Below are positions 59,107 to 64,000 of a stretch of DNA of 64,000 bases, one piece after another. Where the stretch lies: assembly GCA_964396245.1 (NCBI GenBank), contig CAYNEO010000002.1:62001-126000 (forward strand), read 5' to 3'. Position numbers and translations under genes: made by a program. The notes beneath the pieces were generated by a model. That model had not been told where the DNA came from. It worked only from the letters and a program-made list of their open reading frames with translations, and made no database searches. The stretch is from CAYNEO01 sp964396245. Its GTDB lineage: Bacteria; Zixibacteria; MSB-5A5; GN15; FEB-12. The stretch's first letter is position 1. The number at the start of each line of letters is the position of its first letter.

Positions 59107-59145
59107 AAAGGGCGCACGTACCTGACTCGCAGGACACATGCGCCC
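59107..59145 (-). terminator. Terminator between convergent kinase-like and yeiH genes
   Basis: GGGCGCA and TGCGCCC enclose an inner CCTG / CAGG stem. Read on the minus strand the hairpin is followed by TTTTGCATT, so it best serves the yeiH-type gene; it may also slow transcription from the plus strand. Confidence 0.65.
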
Positions 59146-59192
59146 GCTCTCGAATAACGGTCCATTCGATACCGGCGGCGGTTCTCAGCCAA

Positions 59193-60548
59193 TCACTTTA
59201 TTGCCGTCCAATAGTCCCTGAAGACAATCGTTGACAGGATATACCCCAACGGGACATTGACTATCACACCCGTCGTGAATGCGTAAAACGGCTTCCACCC
59301 AAATTGCAGCAGTTCCTTGAAACGTGTCGTAAGGCCGATACACAGGAATGTGAAGACAAATGTCCAGGTGCGCAGGTTCTTGATCGGGGCTATCAAATCG
59401 GGCTTGAGGACCGAATTGAATTCCTGTGTGTTGTAGCCGGCGGCAACCAGGCTCATGATGATGCTGGCGGCGAAGAAGCCGAGGACGAATTTCGGGAACC
59501 GATTGCAGACCTCGGCCAGAGCCCGCGTTGACTTTTTCGGCCCAAGATCACCGGGGCCGGTTTCCCAGTAGTAGCAGGCGATGACGGCGAGGATAAAGGA
59601 CCAGAGTCCGATCCAGATATCTCGCCCGATAACTTTCATGAGTGTGTATGTCTGGATCGCCGCTTCGCGGCCGATCGCAGCCGCGGCGGCGAACCCGGCG
59701 GCATCGGCAAATTCCGACGTGCCAATCCATGCCCCGGAAACTCCGGCCGGAAGTCCAAGGGCTCGACACGCGAAGGGGAGGATGAAGATCATGACAATGG
59801 CCCATAGCGAAACGATTGAAATTCCTATGGCGACATGATCCTTGTGTGCTTGAACTGATCCGCCGATTGCTATGGCGGCGGAAACCCCGCAGACGGAGCC
59901 GGCGCCGCCCAGGACCGCCGCAAAGCGCTTGTCGAGCTTGAATACCTTGACTGCAACGAACCAGATTGTCAGGAAGGTCGAGACGGCGACGATGGTGGCC
60001 TGAATGAACGCGATCGGGCCGGCGTTAATGATCAATGTGAGAGGCAGGGTCGCCCCGAGCAAGACGATTCCGGTCTTGATATAGTACTCGGTTCGCAGCG
60101 ATGCCTCCATCCATTTGGGAAGCCGGCCGGTATTGCCGATTATCAGCCCCACCAGCAGGGCGACGAGCGGGGCCTCGAGATTGTAATCATGCGCGTATTT
60201 CCAACTGCTGAAGACCAGGATGCACAGCGAACCGATGAAGATAATGATAAACCCCGGCACATACTGCTTGAGTCGAAAGCCCATAATTTTCGAGCTGATC
60301 GAGAAGACGATCGTGAACGCCCCGAAGAGCAGGAGATACCACAGCCATTGCGATGCGAAGCTCTGAAGCACCGTGTCAAAGCTCACCCACTGAGGCGGTG
60401 TGATAGCAATGGGGCGGATGGTACTGCTGGAATAGAAGAAAATGATGGCGACGATGACAATGCCGAGCCCCATCCAGATAGCCCAGTAATCCTCCTTTTT
60501 CCATAAATCTGACCATGAGAACTGAATACCCGATGTTTCTCCCTGCAT
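59193..60548 (-). CDS. YeiH-family putative sulfate/anion exporter
   Basis: A 451-residue membrane protein of the YeiH family, annotated in databases as a putative sulfate exporter. Marks are 'LRTEYYIKTGIVLLGATLPL', 'AAVLGGAGSVCGVSAAIAIG' and 'GAWIGTSEFADAAGFAAAAA', with about 10-12 helices. The N-terminal 70 residues include an extra hydrophobic stretch. It stands between the apr locus and siroheme genes, which supports a role with sulfur oxyanions, but the family has little experimental proof. Confidence 0.85.
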   Translation of the reverse strand: MQGETSGIQFSWSDLWKKEDYWAIWMGLGIVIVAIIFFYSSSTIRPIAITPPQWVSFDTVLQSFASQWLWYLLLFGAFTIVFSISSKIMGFRLKQYVPGFIIIFIGSLCILVFSSWKYAHDYNLEAPLVALLVGLIIGNTGRLPKWMEASLRTEYYIKTGIVLLGATLPLTLIINAGPIAFIQATIVAVSTFLTIWFVAVKVFKLDKRFAAVLGGAGSVCGVSAAIAIGGSVQAHKDHVAIGISIVSLWAIVMIFILPFACRALGLPAGVSGAWIGTSEFADAAGFAAAAAIGREAAIQTYTLMKVIGRDIWIGLWSFILAVIACYYWETGPGDLGPKKSTRALAEVCNRFPKFVLGFFAASIIMSLVAAGYNTQEFNSVLKPDLIAPIKNLRTWTFVFTFLCIGLTTRFKELLQFGWKPFYAFTTGVIVNVPLGYILSTIVFRDYWTAIK

Positions 60549-60702
60549 GACACCCTCCTTTCCGACCTGATGATGCGGCTTTGGTCGCAGTGGAAAAGAC
60601 TACGGTTTTATGAAATCATAGTCAATCGCAGGGGGCGCGGTCAATATTGAAAAATCCCGCTCTGGTTACGGCAGGTAGCGGCTCGAAATTGTAACGAACA
60701 GG

Positions 60703-61674
60703 TCAGAAGAGCCACCCGGCGACGTCCGGCGCATGGTAGGAGATGATTATATTTGCTCCGGCACGCTTGATCGACGTCAGGATTTCGAGTACCAGCTGAC
60801 GTTCATCGGCCAGACGCTCACGCGCCGCCATCTTGACCATAGCGTACTCGCCGCTGACGTTGTATGCTGCCAGCGGGATATCGAATCGCTCACGCGCCTG
60901 CGTGATAATGTCCAGATAAGCGAGGGCCGGCTTGACCATGACGATATCGGCGCCTTCGTCAATGTCCTGCCGTATCTCTTTCATCGCCTCGGTGGCATTA
61001 GGAGGATCCATCTGGTAGCCCCTGCGGTCTCCGAATTGCGGCGCCGAACCGGCGGCCTCACGAAACGGACCATAAAACGCCGATGCATACTTGGCGGAAT
61101 ATGACATGATCGCCGTATTCTCGTAGCCGTTTGCGTCCAGGGCCTGCCGGATGGCGTGAACCCTTCCGTCCATCATATCCGACGGCGCGACCATATCGAC
61201 TCCGGCGTTGGCGTGTGTCAGAGCCTGACGGGCGAGAACATCCAGAGTGGCGTCGTTGTCGACCCGGCCATTTTTGATGATGCCGCAGTGCCCGTGATCG
61301 GTGTACTCGCACAGGCAGACATCCGTGATAACCAGGATCTCCGGGTTTCGTGACTTGATTTCCATGACAGCACGCTGGACAACACCATTTTCTTGGAGTG
61401 ATGACGAGCCGATCGCGTCCTTGCTCTTCGGGATTCCGAACAAGAGCACCCCGGGGATACCGAGGTCGTATATACGCTGGGCCTCTTCTGCAATCATACC
61501 GACCGGGAAGTGGGAGACGCCGGGCATCGATGTTACTGCTTGAGGCTCATCGATAATCTCGCTTACGAAGAGTGGGTAGATAAAGTCGGATGGATGCAGG
61601 CGCGTTTCCTGGAGCAGGCGGCGCATGGCGTCACTCTTGCGCAACCGTCTGGAACGGGACACCGGAAATTTCAC
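60703..61674 (-). CDS. hemB: Delta-aminolevulinic acid dehydratase (porphobilinogen synthase)
   Basis: Condenses two 5-aminolevulinate molecules to porphobilinogen. The zinc motif 'DVCLCEYTDHGHCG' has three cysteines, so this is the zinc type. Active lysines are in 'AIMSYSAKYASAFYGPFREA' and 'IVMVKPALAYLDI'. The length of 323 is normal. It begins directly at the end of cobA-hemD and is last in the tetrapyrrole operon visible here. Confidence 0.95.
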   Translation of the reverse strand: MKFPVSRSRRLRKSDAMRRLLQETRLHPSDFIYPLFVSEIIDEPQAVTSMPGVSHFPVGMIAEEAQRIYDLGIPGVLLFGIPKSKDAIGSSSLQENGVVQRAVMEIKSRNPEILVITDVCLCEYTDHGHCGIIKNGRVDNDATLDVLARQALTHANAGVDMVAPSDMMDGRVHAIRQALDANGYENTAIMSYSAKYASAFYGPFREAAGSAPQFGDRRGYQMDPPNATEAMKEIRQDIDEGADIVMVKPALAYLDIITQARERFDIPLAAYNVSGEYAMVKMAARERLADERQLVLEILTSIKRAGANIIISYHAPDVAGWLF

Positions 61675-63225
61675 TTATGACCTCCCGACAGGTTGAGAGC
61701 TGTAATAAGCGACCATCTCTTCTACCATCGTCGGAATCGAGTGTACCTTTGCTTCGATGGTCACTTCAAGTCCCTGATCCACCGCATGCCGCGTAGTTGA
61801 GGGACCTATAGACACGATATCGGCATGCCGGGTTACCTGGCGAATTTCCTCGGCGCTCAGGTGGGATGAGAGATAATCGACGGTCGAACCGCTGCTGAAC
61901 ATGATGATGTCCGGCGGCTCGGCAAGCAACTTTTCCTTGAATCCGCCCGGCCAATTCGGCGCATATGTCTCGTAGACAGTCAAACCGATAACGTCCGCGC
62001 CGGCTTCGGTCAGTGTATCAGCCACCGTGTTGTCGGAGAGGTTGCCCTGCACCCGGATCACGAGAGTGTCGTTTACCTCGACACTGGCGGCCATTTGCTC
62101 GGCCAACTCGGCGACGGTGGCGACGGTTGGCATAAAATCGGCCGAGAGCCGGTAGGATTCGAGCGCCCGCGATGTCCCTGAGCCGACGGCCGCAATTTTG
62201 TATTCGCCCAGTCGGCGCACGTCCCCCATCTCCCGGGCAAATTGATCCATGAAATACCTGACACCATTTTCACTCGTAAAAACCAGCCATTTCCGGCCGG
62301 CCGGCATTCGATGGCATTGGTCCCAGGCGGATTTGTCGATATACTCGCGTGTCGCAATGGTCTGATACGGAAGAACCTCTGCTCCAAGGCTGCGGAGCCG
62401 GCAGTACAAGTCCGAAGCTTGATCGGCGGGGCGGGTTACCATTATGCGTTTTCCGAGGAGCGGCTTATTCGAAAACCACTCGACCGCTTCCCTGAAATCG
62501 ACAACCTCGCCGACACAGATAAGCGCCGGAGGCTGTACGTTTTCTTCTGCGACGCGATCAGGCAGGTCTGTCAGAGGAGCATCGATAATTCTTTGTGATG
62601 GAGAGGTCGCCCGTTCTATCGCGCAGCTTGGCGTGTCGGCGGGCATACCGCCCTCGATCAGTTTTTCAACGATGTTCTTGATCTCGCCGACACCCATATA
62701 AATCACTAACGTGCCGTTATGCCCCTGTGACACCCAATTCCATGGTACGGACGTGACCTCCTTGTCCTTAGCTTTGTGACCGGTGGCAAACATAACCCAC
62801 GATGCTCTTGTCCGGTCGGTGACCGGTATGCCGGCATACGCTGCACCGGCGATACCGGCGGTGATGCCGGGGACGACAACGTACGGCACGTTGTTTTCTT
62901 TGAGGAAGCGAGCCTCTTCCCCGCCACGGCCAAAGACGAATGGGTCGCCGCCCTTGAGACGGGCCACGCGCTTTCCGTCCCGGGCAAGTCTGACCAGCAG
63001 GTGGTCGATTTCCTCCTGCGGTACCGGATGATCGCCCGCCTTCTTTCCCACATAGTACTTCTCTACTTTTTCACTTAGGCGGATGACCAATTCCAGGGGT
63101 ACCAGGTTATCGAACACGACGGCATCGGCGCCAAACAGCAAGTCCCTGCCCTTGACAGTGATCAGATCGGGATCACCCGGACCTGCGCCGATGAGGTAAA
63201 CAGTGCCGTCGGTGGATTCGCTCAT
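61675..63225 (-). CDS. cobA-hemD: Uroporphyrinogen-III methyltransferase / uroporphyrinogen-III synthase fusion
   Basis: Two-domain tetrapyrrole enzyme. Residues 1-245 are the SUMT methyltransferase ('VYLIGAGPGDPDLITVKG', 'VARLKGGDPFVFGRGGEEA'), which makes precorrin-2. Residues ~260-510 are the HemD domain ('RIMVTRPADQASDLYCRLRS', 'LVFTSENGVRYFM', 'IMFSSGSTVDYLSSHL'), which closes uroporphyrinogen III. The fusion sends substrate directly to siroheme or cobalamin. It lies between sirC and hemB. Confidence 0.94.
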   Translation of the reverse strand: MSESTDGTVYLIGAGPGDPDLITVKGRDLLFGADAVVFDNLVPLELVIRLSEKVEKYYVGKKAGDHPVPQEEIDHLLVRLARDGKRVARLKGGDPFVFGRGGEEARFLKENNVPYVVVPGITAGIAGAAYAGIPVTDRTRASWVMFATGHKAKDKEVTSVPWNWVSQGHNGTLVIYMGVGEIKNIVEKLIEGGMPADTPSCAIERATSPSQRIIDAPLTDLPDRVAEENVQPPALICVGEVVDFREAVEWFSNKPLLGKRIMVTRPADQASDLYCRLRSLGAEVLPYQTIATREYIDKSAWDQCHRMPAGRKWLVFTSENGVRYFMDQFAREMGDVRRLGEYKIAAVGSGTSRALESYRLSADFMPTVATVAELAEQMAASVEVNDTLVIRVQGNLSDNTVADTLTEAGADVIGLTVYETYAPNWPGGFKEKLLAEPPDIIMFSSGSTVDYLSSHLSAEEIRQVTRHADIVSIGPSTTRHAVDQGLEVTIEAKVHSIPTMVEEMVAYYSSQPVGRS

Positions 63226-63257
63226 ACAAGTAACCCAATAATGGGGTGTGGAGATGC

Positions 63258-63896
63258 TCAGCGTTCGAGCATAAGATCGAGTTGACTTTCTATCTGCTCC
63301 TCGCTCATTTCCTTTATCATGGTCTTCCAGTCTGCTTCGACAAATCGTCCGAAGCAGGCCATACGCTGTTCCATATCATCCGGCCAGCGAGCCTGCGTCT
63401 TTTTCCTGAACGCCGCGGCGTACTGCATGATCTTGTTCCAGTGTTCGGGAAAGACGTTGTCCAGTATCATGCGAAGCTGTCCGGAGAGAAACGGTGCTTT
63501 GCCATCGGTCGACACCGCCACGGTCAGACTGTCTCTCTTCACCACGGCGGGAAAAATAAAGTCGCACAGGGCAGGATTATCGACGACGTTTACGAGTACT
63601 CCCGCGCCCCGGGCATCGTCGTGTACCTGCTTGTTGACATCGGTACTGTCACTGGCTGAAATAACAAGACCATAGGCCCCTGCTTCCGGAGATTTGTACT
63701 CACGCTTCTCGAGTTTGAGCAGGCCGTTGCCGGCAAAGAACTCAATCTTATCGTGCGGCTCAGGCGCCACCACGGTCAGGTCGACATCGTAATCGAGCAG
63801 CGTTTCAATTTTCCGAAGGGCAACATTACCGCCGCCGACAATGAGGCAGGGTTTGTTCTTTACGGACACATTTATCGGCAGATATTTATTGGCCAT
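63258..63896 (-). CDS. sirC: Precorrin-2 dehydrogenase / siroheme synthase N-terminal domain protein
   Basis: A 212-residue NAD-dependent protein that oxidises precorrin-2 to sirohydrochlorin. The Rossmann motif is 'CLIVGGGNVALRKIETLL'; 'VISASDSTDVNKQVHDDA' contains the candidate catalytic Asp, and 'VSTDGKAPFLSGQLR' is the conserved substrate segment. Length and motifs match CysG-N/Met8p-like proteins. Whether it also inserts iron is not clear. It starts 17 bases after the hemA stop. Confidence 0.9.
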   Translation of the reverse strand: MANKYLPINVSVKNKPCLIVGGGNVALRKIETLLDYDVDLTVVAPEPHDKIEFFAGNGLLKLEKREYKSPEAGAYGLVISASDSTDVNKQVHDDARGAGVLVNVVDNPALCDFIFPAVVKRDSLTVAVSTDGKAPFLSGQLRMILDNVFPEHWNKIMQYAAAFRKKTQARWPDDMEQRMACFGRFVEADWKTMIKEMSEEQIESQLDLMLER

Positions 63897-63913
63897 GGCA
63901 AATCAAATCTCCG

Positions 63914-64000
63914 TCAGTCTGAATTCCTGGTAGTTCTTACTTTTACATGCAGCAGGTGGTCCACCAGCTGTCGGGTAGCCCGGTCAACTTCGACCTGAAG
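63914..64000 (-). CDS. hemA: Glutamyl-tRNA reductase, C-terminal end (continues outside window)
   Basis: Only the last 28 codons are present. They read '...VDRATRQLVDHLLHVKVRTT' and end in TGA. This resembles the dimerisation helix end of HemA, normally 'LTxxLVNKLLHxPTxxLR'. The frame is open to the window edge. Position upstream of sirC and cobA-hemD supports hemA, the first step of tetrapyrrole synthesis from glutamyl-tRNA. The call rests on a short match. Confidence 0.6.
   Translation of the reverse strand, partial: LQVEVDRATRQLVDHLLHVKVRTTRNSD

Overview
This 64 kb window is a gene-dense bacterial chromosome segment of moderately high GC. Most genes lie on the minus strand in long, tightly coupled operons. 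There are no rRNA or tRNA genes, CRISPR arrays or insertion sequences that I can see. The gene set suggests an anaerobic or facultative, Gram-negative-type bacterium with a sulfur-based energy metabolism. The evidence is a 14-subunit complex I, a SUF operon, dissimilatory sat-aprBA with a qmoC-type gene, siroheme synthesis, and an acyl-phosphate (ptb/buk) ATP-yielding branch. A TonB-receptor-like barrel and a secreted protein with a 'YPNP' C-terminal domain recall FCB-group or deep-branching lineages such as Zixibacteria. This placement is inference only.

Layout. 1-0.9 kb: 3' part of purF. 0.9-15.6 kb: complete nuoA-N operon (minus strand) with a small glutaredoxin inserted between nuoM and nuoN. 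15.8-19.2 kb: a four-gene operon (HD protein, UMF1-type MFS transporter, PHP phosphoesterase, and a protein with the signature of the Janus/PHPT1 phosphohistidine phosphatase family). 19.3-26.4 kb: ftcD, a second PHP protein, a secreted HExxH metalloprotease, an ECF-type vitamin transporter S component and a TonB-receptor-like outer-membrane protein in one overlapping operon. 26.6-30.2 kb: manC, SPOR lipoprotein, tsaC/sua5, low-molecular-weight phosphatase, DUF3108. 30.4-35.8 kb: iorA-iorB-buk-ptb-ptb. 36.0-37.1 kb: a small protein without a normal start codon and an mntP-like gene. 37.3-43.9 kb: Rrf2 regulator plus sufCBD, Rieske ferredoxin, sufS, sufU, sufT. 44.0-48.2 kb: MacAB-like exporter. 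48.4-51.1 kb: ZIP transporter, HEAT-repeat protein, YkgJ cysteine-cluster protein and zinc-ribbon protein. 51.3-59.1 kb: sat-aprB-aprA divergent from qmoC, a small membrane protein, a TauE/SafE transporter and a kinase-like/BON fusion. 59.2-64 kb: YeiH-type transporter, then hemB, cobA-hemD, sirC and the end of hemA.

How it fits together. Sulfate is activated by Sat and reduced to sulfite by AprBA, with QmoC as a candidate quinone link. TauE/SafE and YeiH could move sulfur oxyanions, and the hem/sir genes supply siroheme of the kind used by sulfite reductase. IorAB with Ptb/Buk would turn 2-oxo acids from amino acids into acyl-CoA and then ATP, delivering reduced ferredoxin. Complex I and the SUF system serve the electron-transport chain. 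The pathway direction (sulfate reduction or reverse) cannot be decided here, because dsrAB and qmoAB are not in the window.

The most interesting signal is regulatory. Near-consensus CRP/FNR-type palindromes (TGTGA-N6-TCACA type) lie in the control regions of sat-apr/qmoC, iorAB-buk-ptb and the zinc-ribbon/ykgJ pair, with one more upstream of nuo. This suggests one regulator, perhaps HcpR-like, coordinates these energy operons. A separate 11-bp-arm palindrome sits on the suf promoter.
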